Positions 45,441 through 54,607 are shown, counted from the first letter of the stretch. The stretch: DNA of 64,000 bases from Zhongshania aliphaticivorans (GCF_001586255.1 NZ_CP014544.1:1-64000); one strand, 5' to 3'. The notes: a model not told the origin generated them from the sequence alone. Numbers and translations: made by a program.

Positions 45441-46862
45441 ATGGTAACTGCATGGAGTTTCGCGGCCTTTTTAACAGTATTTGTACTGATTGGCCTGTCG
45501 TCATTGTTTTTAAACAAACATCATAGCAGCGATTATTATTTGGCCAGTAATTCGGTACAGCCTTGGTTGGTAGGCTTGTCTGCGGTTGCCACTAATAATA
45601 GTGGTTATATGTTTATTGGTGTTATTGGCTATACCTACACGGTGGGCTTGTCGGCATTTTGGGTCATGGCGGGCTGGATCGCTGGCGACTTTATTGCCTC
45701 CCATTTAGTACACCGAAAGCTGCGGGCGACCACTGAGAGTAGCGGCCAGCTCAGCTATATTGGCGTACTCAGTAATTGGACCGGCACAAACATGGGCCGT
45801 TACCAAAAGCTCGCCGCGCTTTTATCTTTAGTGCTATTGCTCGCCTACGCTGCTGCGCAACTGCTGGCCGGTGGTAAAGCCTTGCAAGCCCTGTTTGATT
45901 GGCCGCGCTGGGCCGGTGCTGTAGTAGGCTCGGTATTGGTCGCAGCCTACTGCTTAGCGGGTGGTATTCGCGCCTCTATTTGGACCGACGCCGCCCAATC
46001 GGTCGTGATGATCACCGCGATGGGTGTCTTGCTCTGGGTTGCTGTCGCGGCCTTAGGCGGCCCAGTTGCCACCGTTGACGCGCTTTATCAAATACCAAAT
46101 TATATGAACTGGTTTCCCGAAGACCTCGCCTTTCCCGGTGCGGCGGGGGCCATACTATTCGCCTTGGGTTGGCTGTTTGCCGGCTTCTCGGTGGCGGGTC
46201 AGCCCCATGTTATGGTGCGCTTTATGACCTTGGCCAATACCGGTGACATGACGCGCGCACGGGTTTGGTATTATCTGTGGTTTGTCGCCTTCTACTTGAT
46301 GGCCACCGCGGTTGGTTTGTTGTCGCGCTTATATTTACCAGAAATTGGCAGTTTTGACGCCGAGTTGGCACTGCCGACTATGGCCTTGCAGCTATTGTCA
46401 CCGGTTATGGTTGGGCTGATATTAGCGGGGATATTCGCCGCAACGTTGTCTACAGCAGACTCGCTAATCTTGAGCGCATCCGCTGCCCTCACCCACGACC
46501 TTTCACCAAAAAGTATTGAGCGGCCGTTGTTGATCAAATTGGCCACTTTTGGTGTGACGCTATTTGCGTTGGGCTGGGCTTTGCTCAGCGCCCAAACGGT
46601 ATTTGGTATGGTGGTCATGGCGTGGTCTGGATTAGCAAGCGCCTTTGTTCCAGTGTTAGCAATTCTGATAAGTGGTCGTCGCCCCAATGAGGGTACGCTT
46701 ATCGCCGTCAGTGCGGTTGGTATTTCCACGGCATTACTGTGGCGTTACTTCGATCTGCATAATATGGTTTACGAAGGCTTGCCTGGTATTGCTGCGGGTA
46801 TCGCCACCTACCCTGTTGCCCAGTGGTTGAGTAATAGTGTAAAAGCTAAAGCCGCCACTTAG
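45441..46862 (+). CDS. Sodium:solute symporter (SSS family, PutP-like)
   Basis: A 473-residue inner-membrane transporter with about 13 helices. SSS landmarks include NNSGYMFIGVIGYTYTVG near residue 50, AYCLAGGIRASIWTDAAQ near residue 175, and GIFAATLSTADSLILSASAAL near 335 with the sodium-binding Ser/Thr pair. The likely substrate is proline or another solute used for osmoprotection, because it is 48 bases after the TPR gene in the ectoine cluster. The TTG at 45429 is an alternative start. Confidence 0.88.
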   Translation: MVTAWSFAAFLTVFVLIGLSSLFLNKHHSSDYYLASNSVQPWLVGLSAVATNNSGYMFIGVIGYTYTVGLSAFWVMAGWIAGDFIASHLVHRKLRATTESSGQLSYIGVLSNWTGTNMGRYQKLAALLSLVLLLAYAAAQLLAGGKALQALFDWPRWAGAVVGSVLVAAYCLAGGIRASIWTDAAQSVVMITAMGVLLWVAVAALGGPVATVDALYQIPNYMNWFPEDLAFPGAAGAILFALGWLFAGFSVAGQPHVMVRFMTLANTGDMTRARVWYYLWFVAFYLMATAVGLLSRLYLPEIGSFDAELALPTMALQLLSPVMVGLILAGIFAATLSTADSLILSASAALTHDLSPKSIERPLLIKLATFGVTLFALGWALLSAQTVFGMVVMAWSGLASAFVPVLAILISGRRPNEGTLIAVSAVGISTALLWRYFDLHNMVYEGLPGIAAGIATYPVAQWLSNSVKAKAAT

Positions 46863-47305
46863 CGTGCATCGGCAATCTTGGCAGCGGTAATACGCTGCGC
46901 ATCATTCACACTCTGCACCTTATACCCCTAATGATTAGCGGTGTATGAGGTTTGCAATCTCTTTCCGCTCCTTCCATTACTGCGCTTGCCTAGTCTGTAG
47001 CGCGATGGATGTTAGTGAGTCAGGGCTACTCTCCTCAACGGTCTTATCGCTAAATATCTCGTGCTGATGTTGGCGTAAACACATGCCTACGTAAGGAGCA
47101 TTCCGCTAGAAAGTGTGTAATAGAGGGGTGGCTGCGCTTCGATTTTGAGATACTTCGCACACTTACAGTTAGCCATAGAATATATTATCTGGGTCTATTC
47201 AGTTCTGCCTAAGTCACTGCCGTGTCAATAACGGTCTTGAATATCACAACTTGAGTAGCTCATCAGAACAATAACTTTATTGCGTAACACTATGTGGAGT
47301 ACCTA
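46863..47305. other. Intergenic region after the ectoine cluster
   Basis: No gene is seen in these 443 bases. GCAGCG (46881-46886) and CGCTGC (46893-46898) form a perfect hairpin 18 bases after the symporter stop, and an imperfect palindrome lies at about 46922-46948. Neither has a T tract. The rest is featureless to my eye, with AT-rich sequence before the next gene that could hold its promoter. Confidence 0.55.
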
Positions 47306-47839
47306 ATGACTATGAATAGCACAAAGAAACTTGCCGCAGCCGTCATGCTGACATCGTTATCAAGCTTAAGCGTCGCCGAACCGTTGGCACCCGTCCTTGG
47401 TCTTTTGGATGGCGTTGGTGGTGGCGGTCTTCCCGGCTTAGATGCATTGCCTTTAGATCCATCTGCGCTAATGGGTAGCGGCACTAATTTACTTAGTATT
47501 GGCAATTTGCCGGTTACCCCAGCAGACCTACTTAGCTTGCTGGCGTTAGTGCCGCTGCAGACGGGAACAGATGTGCTCGCGAATACGGGTTTGCCCTTGA
47601 ATTCAACAGTAGCGCAAGTGGGCGGTCTTGCAGATTATAATTCTCTGCCAATTAACCCATTTTCCGTAATAGCTGGTGGTGGCTTGTCTGGTATACCGGC
47701 TAATCCGAGCTTGCTTTTAGGTGGCGGTTTACCGGGACTTACGCTAATTCCCGTCGCTCCACTGGCGCCAATTATTGACGGCGGGCTTCCAGATATTGGC
47801 GCCCTGCCGGTCGATTTTTTGGCCTTAATTCCGCTGTAA
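47306..47839 (+). CDS. Secreted Gly/Leu/Pro-rich repeat protein of unknown function
   Basis: A 177-residue protein with a signal peptide (to about SVAE). The mature part has no Cys and almost no charge. It is built of six degenerate units of 15-25 residues, each around an [LI]Pxx(P) core: LPLDP, LPVTP, LPINP, IPANP, IPVAP and LPVDF, with GGGLPGL-type turns between them. I recognise no family. The start at 47306 has GGAG six bases before it. It could be a surface or envelope structural protein; function is unknown. Confidence 0.75.
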   Translation: MTMNSTKKLAAAVMLTSLSSLSVAEPLAPVLGLLDGVGGGGLPGLDALPLDPSALMGSGTNLLSIGNLPVTPADLLSLLALVPLQTGTDVLANTGLPLNSTVAQVGGLADYNSLPINPFSVIAGGGLSGIPANPSLLLGGGLPGLTLIPVAPLAPIIDGGLPDIGALPVDFLALIPL

Positions 47840-47855
47840 TACGATTGGGTATTTA

Positions 47856-47880
47856 TAGGCGTGAATAAACTTCACGCCTA
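47856..47880. terminator. Perfect 10-bp hairpin after the repeat protein
   Basis: TAGGCGTGAA (47856-47865) pairs perfectly with TTCACGCCTA (47871-47880) across a 5-base loop. It is followed by CTGTAAAAAATCC rather than a T tract, so it may be a terminator of weak type or an mRNA end stabiliser. Confidence 0.6.
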
Positions 47881-47975
47881 CTGTAAAAAATCCGGCAATA
47901 TTAGCGTCGGCTTACCACATTCCCTCCACCGGGCATTTCTGCTGATATCCCTTACATTGCTACTGGAGCTTGTCT

Positions 47976-48491
47976 ATGGCATCGCCACGCGCCATAGTAT
48001 TGCCCAGTAAATTCTATGTGGTGAAGGATGGCATTGTCGTGAAAGCAATTATCTTAGTCGTTACTATCGTGATAATCGCAGTAAGCTACAGCTGTCGTGC
48101 CAATAGCCCGGAAAGAATGACGGACTTTTTATCGTCGAGCGCCGTTCAGATTGCCGAGGCTGATCAAATCCTTGGTGAGGCTTACAAAAATAAACGTAGC
48201 GATATTCAGGTGCAAGGTCAGGGCCGAGTTGAAAAAATCCTCGCCGATGATAATAAAGGCAGTCGCCATCAAAGATTTATTCTCCGTCTTAGCTCTGGGC
48301 AGACCTTATTAGTTGCCCACAATATTGATCTCGCGCCGCGTATTGCCGGTTTGCAGGTGGGTGATAGTGTCGGCTTTTACGGTGAATACGAGTGGAACCA
48401 GCGCGGTGGCGTGGTGCACTGGACGCATCGTGATCCCGCTGGCCGCCATGCCCATGGCTGGCTAGCGCATCAGGGGCGGCGCTATCAGTAA
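47976..48491 (+). CDS. DUF3465 domain protein
   Basis: A 171-residue protein with a membrane or signal segment (about residues 20-39, AIILVVTIVIIAVSYSC) and a C-terminal DUF3465 domain: VQGQGRVEKILADDNKGSRHQRFILRLSSGQTLLVAHN followed by GDSVGFYGEYEWNQRGGVVHWTHRDP. Such domains look like small OB-fold proteins in the cell envelope; function unknown. GGAG lies 7 bases before the ATG. It converges on the TauE/SafE gene with 4 bases between stops. Confidence 0.82.
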   Translation: MASPRAIVLPSKFYVVKDGIVVKAIILVVTIVIIAVSYSCRANSPERMTDFLSSSAVQIAEADQILGEAYKNKRSDIQVQGQGRVEKILADDNKGSRHQRFILRLSSGQTLLVAHNIDLAPRIAGLQVGDSVGFYGEYEWNQRGGVVHWTHRDPAGRHAHGWLAHQGRRYQ

Positions 48492-48495
48492 AAGT

Positions 48496-49269
48496 TTAGC
48501 TTAAGGCTTTCCACAAACCCAATAGGCTAATGACGAGTAGCGTGAGACCTAAAAAGCGAAAGAACAACGGCGTTTCCGCCTTGAGCATATGCTGGTGAAA
48601 GCGCAGACCAATGACATGGCCAATGGCCGCGCAGGGTAGTAGCCAGAGATGATGAATTAGCTGTAAATCAATTCCCGCGTAGATAAACGCGCCTAGCTTA
48701 ATACCAACAAAAATAAACCACAGCGCAAATAAGGTGTCGCGCAATTGCTCTCGGGCAATGTGTTGCGCGGCAACCGCAATAATTAATGGCGCGCCAATCA
48801 ATGAGGTGCCGCTAATATAGCCGCCGACAATTAAAAATAAGGCATCAATAAATTTGCTATTACTTTTAAAAGGCTTGTTGGCGATATAGGAGATGGCATA
48901 AACCGAAACGATGGAAAAAATAATAATGCTAAGGGTGTCGGCTGGTGAAGTGATTAAGCCAAACACGCCTAATAGCTTGGGCACAATCATAATGCCGAGC
49001 ATATAACGCAAATAGGGCCAATTCACGGTGCTGGCATGCCTGCGGCCAATCGCTTGGCTGCTGCGATTATTTAAGATCAAGGTAATCGATGAAAAAATGA
49101 GCAATTGCACCGAAATCAAGGGCAGAAAAACCAAGGCCTGATTATGTACAAGTAGTAGGAACGGTAGGCTTAATACCGCGCCGCCAAAGCCTAGCCCAGA
49201 GCGCACAAAGCCGCTCCAAATAAAAATAATGCCGATCAGTACATACTGATAGAGGGCGAGGTCGGCCAT
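48496..49269 (-). CDS. TauE/SafE family sulfite exporter-like membrane protein
   Basis: A 257-residue inner-membrane protein with about eight helices. The N-terminal SGFVRSGLGFGGAVLSLPFLLL and the later GGYISGTSLIGAPLIIAVA match the two GG-containing repeats of the TauE/SafE family. Members export sulfite, sulfoacetate or related anions, or have unknown substrates. No sulfur-metabolism genes are adjacent, so the substrate is open. Confidence 0.86.
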   Translation of the reverse strand: MADLALYQYVLIGIIFIWSGFVRSGLGFGGAVLSLPFLLLVHNQALVFLPLISVQLLIFSSITLILNNRSSQAIGRRHASTVNWPYLRYMLGIMIVPKLLGVFGLITSPADTLSIIIFSIVSVYAISYIANKPFKSNSKFIDALFLIVGGYISGTSLIGAPLIIAVAAQHIAREQLRDTLFALWFIFVGIKLGAFIYAGIDLQLIHHLWLLPCAAIGHVIGLRFHQHMLKAETPLFFRFLGLTLLVISLLGLWKALS

Positions 49270-49473
49270 CAGAATCCTGTTTGGTTTGGGAAAATAAGGT
49301 GGGGCGCAGTACGCTGATTGTAATGGGCGAGGCGATAAAATCCTAGCGCGTAGGAGCCGACGATTTCATGGTGTATATCGTATCTTTACTGCAATACCTG
49401 GCCGCGCGGCTTGCAATCTCTGCTCCGTAGCCCCATTAATAGATATGCTGAACTCTAATTAAAGGCTGATTCA

Positions 49474-50553
49474 ATGTCTGCTCAGAACAATAACGGTGCC
49501 AAAGACCCCTGGGGCTCTGGCCAACAGTCGCCCCCAGATTTAGACGCGATTATTAATAAGGGCATAAAAAACTTAAAAGACAAATTTTCGGGAGGTGGCG
49601 GCGGTAACGGCGGTGGCCCAGGTTTGCGGCGCGCGCTGCCTATGATTTTATTGTTTGCTGCGGGTCTTAGCCTGTGGTCCGCTTATTATACCGTGCCGAG
49701 CGATTCAGTGGCGGTAGTTCAGCGTTTTGGGATGTATCTAAAGGAAGTTCCCCCCGGTCTGCACTTCAAATTGCCATTGGGCATTGATAAATCGACCGTA
49801 GTGCCAGTAAAGCGCCAGCTCAAGCAGGAGTTTGGTTTCTCGACACCGGGCGCCAGAGATGCGTATCAAGGTAGTCGCGACGGCAATCTGGAAACTCAAA
49901 TGGTGACCGGCGATTTAAACGCAGCATTAGTCGAGTGGGTGGTGCAGTACCGAATTTCTGATCCGGTAAAATTCTTATTCGCTGTACGCGAACCGGCAGA
50001 AACGCTGCGCTATGTGTCAGAGTCCGTAATGCGGGAGGTGGTGGGTGACCGTACAGTAGACGAAGTTATTACCATTGGTCGTCAGGAAATTGAAATTGAA
50101 GCCCTGCTAAAAATGCAAGAGTTGTCCAGCAAATATGAAATGGGCATCAATATTGATCAGGTGCAGCTCAAAAACATCAATCCACCTCGCCCTGTGCAGG
50201 AATCCTTTAACGAGGTAAACCAAGCTCAGCAGGAAAAAGAAAAGCTCATTAACGAAGCGCGCCGCGAATACAATAAAGTTATTCCGCTGGCCGAAGGTGA
50301 GAAAGACCAGCGCATTCGCGAGGCCGATGGTTATCGTTTAAAGCGTATTAATGAGGCTGAGGGTGATGTTGCTCGCTTTAACGCATTGTTTACCGAATAC
50401 CGTAAAGCCCCGGAAGTTACTCGGCGCCGAATTTACATAGAAACCATGCAGGAGATTATGCCCAATATTCAAAACAAAATTTTGGTCGATGACGATATGA
50501 GTGGCTTGTTACCGCTGTTAAACATTGGCGAACAAAAGGGCAGCAAAAAATGA
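49474..50553 (+). CDS. hflK: HflK-type SPFH membrane protein
   Basis: A 359-residue protein with a Gly-rich N-terminal cytoplasmic region (residues about 1-48), one membrane helix (about 52-70) and an SPFH/band 7 domain, then a helical C terminus. Motifs include YYTVPSDSVAVVQRFGMYL, VPPGLHFKLPLGID and the NEVNQAQQEKEKLINEARREYN coiled region. HflK and HflC form a cage that regulates the FtsH protease. It overlaps hflC by 4 bases. The pair is separate from hfq-hflX, where enteric bacteria keep it, so it may be a second copy. Confidence 0.88.
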   Translation: MSAQNNNGAKDPWGSGQQSPPDLDAIINKGIKNLKDKFSGGGGGNGGGPGLRRALPMILLFAAGLSLWSAYYTVPSDSVAVVQRFGMYLKEVPPGLHFKLPLGIDKSTVVPVKRQLKQEFGFSTPGARDAYQGSRDGNLETQMVTGDLNAALVEWVVQYRISDPVKFLFAVREPAETLRYVSESVMREVVGDRTVDEVITIGRQEIEIEALLKMQELSSKYEMGINIDQVQLKNINPPRPVQESFNEVNQAQQEKEKLINEARREYNKVIPLAEGEKDQRIREADGYRLKRINEAEGDVARFNALFTEYRKAPEVTRRRIYIETMQEIMPNIQNKILVDDDMSGLLPLLNIGEQKGSKK

Positions 50554-51524
50554 AAAACACAAAATCGATTGCCGCCATGATCTTATTGTTTGGCGGATTG
50601 TTTGTCTTGATGAGTTCGGCCTACACGGTTGATGAAGTCGAACAGGTCATTATCACTCAGTTTGGTAAGCCAGTTGGCGAGCCAGTTACCGAGGCCGGCC
50701 TAAAGTTTAAAGTGCCTTTTATTCAAGAAGTTAATCCCATCGATAAACGGGTCTTGGAATGGGACGGTACGCCATCGGACATGCCGACCAAAGATAAGCT
50801 GTATATCTCCGTTGATTTATTTGCACGCTGGCGTATTGTCGACCCGTTGCAATACTTTTTGCGACTGCGCGATGAACGCAGTGCTCAGTCGCGCTTAGAC
50901 GATATTCTGGGCAGTGAAACCCGCAATGCTGTAGCCAAGCACGAACTAATTGAAATTATTCGTACTACTAAAGACCGTATCCCCTTGCGCGATGCAGCAC
51001 TGGCGTCCTCTTCTCAAGGCTTAAATATGGGCGCATTGGTGCCGATTGAAAAAGGTCGACAGATGGTGGAACAAGAGATCTTTACCGAGGCCGCGGAGAA
51101 GGTGGGTGTCTTTGGTATTGAGCTGCTCGATATTCGATTTAAGCGCATTAATTACAACGCCAGTGTACGACCTAAAATCTATGATCGTATGATCAGTGAG
51201 CGCCGCCAGATTGCCGAGCGTTTTTTATCTGAGGGTAACGGCGAAGCTGCACGGATCCGTGGTAACCGCGTTCGCGAGTTAAACAAGATTCAGTCTGAGG
51301 CCTACCGCGAAGTAGAAGAAATTCGCGGTCTTGCCGACGCTAAAGCTACCGAAATTTACGCAAGCGCCTATAATCAAAGCTCGCAGTCGGTAGAGTTTTA
51401 TGAATTTACTCGAACCATGGCGGCCTACTCATCACTTGTTGATAAGAAGACCACCTTGGTGCTGTCTACCGACAGTGATTTGTTCAAGTTCCTAAAAGGC
51501 ATGACCCCGCGACCGGGGAAGTAA
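50550..51524 (+). CDS. hflC: HflC-type SPFH membrane protein
   Basis: A 324-residue partner of HflK with one N-terminal membrane helix (about residues 6-25), the SPFH domain start YTVDEVEQVIITQFGKPVG and the C-terminal helical motif ERRQIAERFLSEGNGEAARIRGN followed by ATEIYASAYNQS. Homologous proteins modulate FtsH. It is translationally coupled to hflK. The 40-aa basic protein gene follows 25 bases later. Confidence 0.9.
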   Translation: MKNTKSIAAMILLFGGLFVLMSSAYTVDEVEQVIITQFGKPVGEPVTEAGLKFKVPFIQEVNPIDKRVLEWDGTPSDMPTKDKLYISVDLFARWRIVDPLQYFLRLRDERSAQSRLDDILGSETRNAVAKHELIEIIRTTKDRIPLRDAALASSSQGLNMGALVPIEKGRQMVEQEIFTEAAEKVGVFGIELLDIRFKRINYNASVRPKIYDRMISERRQIAERFLSEGNGEAARIRGNRVRELNKIQSEAYREVEEIRGLADAKATEIYASAYNQSSQSVEFYEFTRTMAAYSSLVDKKTTLVLSTDSDLFKFLKGMTPRPGK

Positions 51525-51549
51525 CATCACCGTGTAAAGGAGCATTACA

Positions 51550-51672
51550 ATGAGTAAAGAGCAAAAGAGTAATAAGGAAACTAAGAAAAAGCCGGCCTTG
51601 TCGCAAAAGGAAAAGCGCCAAGCTAAAAAGTCGAAAGTCAGTTCAAGACCAGACCCTTTCGCTAAGCTTTGA
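51550..51672 (+). CDS. 40-residue Lys-rich small protein
   Basis: A short frame with a good ribosome site (AAAGGAG, 8 bases before the ATG) encodes a very basic protein: MSKEQKSNKETKKKPALSQ, then a second lysine-rich stretch, and a neutral end SSRPDPFAKL. Twelve of the forty residues are Lys. It is in the same direction as hflKC, 25 bases after hflC. No family is recognised; nucleic-acid or ribosome binding is a guess from charge. Confidence 0.65.
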   Translation: MSKEQKSNKETKKKPALSQKEKRQAKKSKVSSRPDPFAKL

Positions 51673-51681
51673 CTTTATCGG

Positions 51682-51712
51682 GCGGTGGCGCGTAAGCGCC
51701 CCGCTTTGATTT
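51682..51712 (+). terminator. Probable terminator after the small basic gene
   Basis: GCGG-GGCGC pairs with GCGCC-CCGC around GTAA, with one bulged T, followed by TTTGATTTG. The stem starts 10 bases after the stop codon. Confidence 0.55.
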
Positions 51713-51868
51713 GCAGACGTTTGCCCCGCCTTAACATCATCAACTATTGATTTTGCACAATAGAATTTAAGCGCTTGAACCCCACCTAGAAACACGATTT
51801 AATTTACATAGTGCCCAGCCAAATCAACGTAGCGTCGTTGTTCCCTACTTTAAACGGTGTCGACAAGG

Positions 51869-53115
51869 ATGAGTTCAACGCCCCAAAAGACGGCTATAGA
51901 AGACTTGTATCGGCAAGAATCTCGGCGGGTGTTTGCGACCCTGCTGCGCTTGCTGGGGGATTTTCAATTAGCTGAAGAAGCCCTTCAAGAAGCGTTTATT
52001 GCGGCCCTTAAACAGTGGCCCAGTGATGGTGTTCCCGCTAACCCCCGCGCGTGGTTAGTCTCGGCGGGTCGGTTCAAAGCTATCGATGCACTGCGTCGCC
52101 AGTCCCGTTTTATAAAGGGTTTAGACGATATTGCCGACAGTATCGAAGCAACTACCCCAGACTATGCAGGCCTCGCTGATGACGAAATTGGCGATGACCG
52201 CTTGCGTTTAATCTTTACCTGCTGCCACCCTGCTTTATCGGAAGATAGTCGGGTTGCCCTCACTCTGCGCGAAGTGTGTGGTCTGACCACCGAGGAAATC
52301 GCCAGTGCTTTCCTTTGCAAGCCGAGCACTATTGCCCAACGCATTGTGCGCGCCAAAGCCAAAATTCGGGCGGCCCATATTCCCATCAAGTTCCCGGTGC
52401 AAAGGAATTACATGGGCGTTTAAACGGGGTGCTGCAGGTGCTGTACTTATTGTATAACGAAGGTTATTCCGCTTCGGCTGGGGACAGCCTCGGGCGAATG
52501 GATTTGGCGGTAGAGGCTATGCGATTGACGGAGCTATTGCTGCAATTGCAGCCTCATGCAGAAACAATGGGCTTACTAGCTCTCATGTTATTGCAGGAGT
52601 CACGTCGCGACGCGCGTTGCAGTGAAGACGGTGAATTAATTTTATTGCCAGACCAAGATCGGAGTTTGTGGAAACAGGACGATATTCGCCGAGGTGCCAG
52701 CTTGGTTCGTGGGGCTTTACTGCGCGGCCCCGTCGGCGTTTATACCATTCAAGCCGCTATTGCGGCCGTTCATGCCGAGTCACCCAATGCGGCGGCAACT
52801 GACTGGGCTGAAATTGTAGGCTTGTATGATGTGCTTATGGGGCTAAGCCCGAGCCCCATCATTGCTTTGAACCGGGCGGTGGCTTTGGGAATGCGCGATG
52901 GCCCAGCGGTGGGTTTGTTACATGTGGACGGCATTTTGCGCAGCGGCGAGTTGCACAGTTATCATTTACTCCACGCGGCCCGAGCCGATTTTCTCCGACA
53001 ATTAGGCGAGCGAGATGCCGCATTGGCGGCCTATAAACAGGCACTCCGTCTTGTTGAGCAAACCACTGCCCGCCGCTTTTTGGCGGGGCGGGTAGCCGAA
53101 TTAGAGAGCGCCTGA
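51869..53115 (+). CDS. ECF sigma factor with TPR-like C-terminal extension (ECF42 type), frame broken once
   Basis: Sigma-70 regions 2 and 4 are visible in the first frame (51869-52423): GDFQLAEEALQEAFIAALKQWP, AWLVSAGRFKAIDALRR, LTLREVCGLTTEEIASAFLCKPSTIAQRIVRAK. The C-terminal extension (LNGVLQVLYLLYNEGYSASAGDSL onward, about 220 residues) continues in another frame to 53115. The frames join near 52383-52390, where one added base after ATTCCC restores the family-typical AHIP.QVP junction. The intact protein would be about 415 residues, the usual length. ECF42 sigmas occur with DGPF proteins, as here. A sequencing error is likely. Confidence 0.85.
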
Positions 53116-54021
53116 ATCGCTGCCGTTAAAGTCCTTATGAAGGCCTTTAAGTAGGCGGTCTTTGTCGGCCCACAATTCCGATACCCACTGTTGAAACTCC
53201 CCGCGAAATTGCTCATCGCTCAAATAGTCGCGACTTAGAAAGCGTGGCGCAATGGTCTGCTTTTCAATACGCACCACAACCTTCTTCACACGGCCGGACA
53301 GAAAATGCCAAAAGCTGCGATCATCGCAGGGGTAGTAAATAGTGAGGTTGAGCATAGTGTGTAATTGCTCACCCATTGCGCCTAAAACAAAGGCTGCACC
53401 GCCGGCTTTGGGTTTTAGCAGGTGCTGATAAGGCGACTGCTGCAGCTGATGTTTGGCTGGCGTGAAGCGAGTGCCCTCTAAAAAATTGAACACGGTGACA
53501 GGCGTATATTTAAATTTTTCGCAGGCCTTGCGCGTTGTTTTCAGGTCCTTGCCTTTTAAGCTGGGGTTCTTGGCAATCTCGGCTGCGGAATAGCGCTTCA
53601 TAAAGGGAAAGTCTAATGCCCACCAGGCAATGCCGATCACAGGTACCCAAATCAATTGCTGTTTAAGGAAAAACTTGAGCATGGGTATTTTGCGGAAAAG
53701 CACTTTTTGGGCGACTAAAATATCGGCCCAAGACTGATGGTTGCAGGTGACAAAATACCAATCGTCGAGGCTTAAGTCCTCTGCGCCTTCAATATCCCAA
53801 TGGATATCATTGATGACGTGGAGCAATACATTATTGAAACCCACCCATAAATTGGCGATTTCAATCGATGCCACGGTACACCAGCGCCGCCATGCTGTGA
53901 TCGGAATGACTAATTTAAGTATCGCCACCAGTAACAAAAATGGGACTAGTGTTAGCGTGGAGCAAATAATTAAAAATAGCGTCAGGCTGCCGCGCAGCCA
54001 GTGGGGGAGAAAATTCAGCAT
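53101..54021 (-). CDS. YihG-like lysophosphatidic acid acyltransferase
   Basis: A 306-residue inner-membrane acyltransferase that should transfer an acyl group to 1-acylglycerol-3-phosphate. It has an N-terminal hydrophobic helix (about 10-40), the catalytic HxxxxD motif with His95 and Asp100 in CNHQSWAD, and the EGTR block in FLEGTRFTPAKH. Length and N terminus resemble E. coli YihG. Its 3' end overlaps the end of the convergent sigma factor gene by 15 bases. Confidence 0.88.
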   Translation of the reverse strand: MLNFLPHWLRGSLTLFLIICSTLTLVPFLLLVAILKLVIPITAWRRWCTVASIEIANLWVGFNNVLLHVINDIHWDIEGAEDLSLDDWYFVTCNHQSWADILVAQKVLFRKIPMLKFFLKQQLIWVPVIGIAWWALDFPFMKRYSAAEIAKNPSLKGKDLKTTRKACEKFKYTPVTVFNFLEGTRFTPAKHQLQQSPYQHLLKPKAGGAAFVLGAMGEQLHTMLNLTIYYPCDDRSFWHFLSGRVKKVVVRIEKQTIAPRFLSRDYLSDEQFRGEFQQWVSELWADKDRLLKGLHKDFNGSDSGAL

Positions 54022-54199
54022 GAGTTTTTATCTTTAACCGCCTTTAGTTGTGGCTATTGTAACGCATGAACACATTGTTGCAGAGCCTTTGTCACGCCCT
54101 CAAGGAATCTTCTATTACCAAAATTTAAAGGCCTGCGGTGGTAGTAGGTGCTTGCTTAAGAATAAGCTTGGCCGAGTTACAGAAATAATTAGCGGTGCC

Positions 54200-54227
54200 T
54201 GTCAAATTGCTGTCGTCTCAGACGACT
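54200..54227 (+). promoter_or_regulatory. Candidate ECF42-type promoter for the DGPF gene
   Basis: TGTCAA (54200-54205) and CGACT (54223-54227) are 17 bases apart, resembling the TGTCGA / CGA(T)C pattern described for ECF42 sigma factors. GTCGTC-TCA-GACGAC, a perfect inverted repeat (54212-54226), overlaps it. The sigma gene is a few genes upstream. Confidence 0.45.
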
Positions 54228-54271
54228 AAGCTGATATGCGAAAGCGAACAGCGAAAGTAGAGGGAGTTATT

Positions 54272-54607
54272 ATGAAATACCTGTGTTTGGTCTATGGCGA
54301 AGAAGCCAAAATGGCAGAAATGGACGATGCCGAATGTATTGTCTGTCGAGACGCGTTAATCGAAAGCGGTCACTTTATTGCCGGTCACGCACTGCAGCCG
54401 GTAAGCACCGCCACCACCCTGCGTCTGCGAAGCGGAAAGGTGGCGATTACCGATGGGCCCTTTGCTGAAACCAAAGAGCAGTTGGCTGGTTTCTACTTGC
54501 TCGAAGCCAGGGATTTAAATGAAGCGCTAACTAAAGCGGCCAAGATTCCCCCCGCGCGGATCGGCTCGATAGAAGTGCGCCCCGTGCGGGAGTTGCAGGC
54601 AGATTAG
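54272..54607 (+). CDS. DGPF-domain (YCII-related) protein
   Basis: A 111-residue cytoplasmic protein with the start MKYLCLVYGEE and the DGPFAETKEQLAGFYLLEARDLNEA motif (DGPF at 61-64) of the YCII-related/DGPF family. These proteins co-occur with ECF42 sigma factors and are among their targets; their biochemical role is unclear. AGGGAG lies 5 bases before the ATG. It is followed by DUF1428 and YceI genes on the same strand. Confidence 0.87.
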   Translation: MKYLCLVYGEEAKMAEMDDAECIVCRDALIESGHFIAGHALQPVSTATTLRLRSGKVAITDGPFAETKEQLAGFYLLEARDLNEALTKAAKIPPARIGSIEVRPVRELQAD

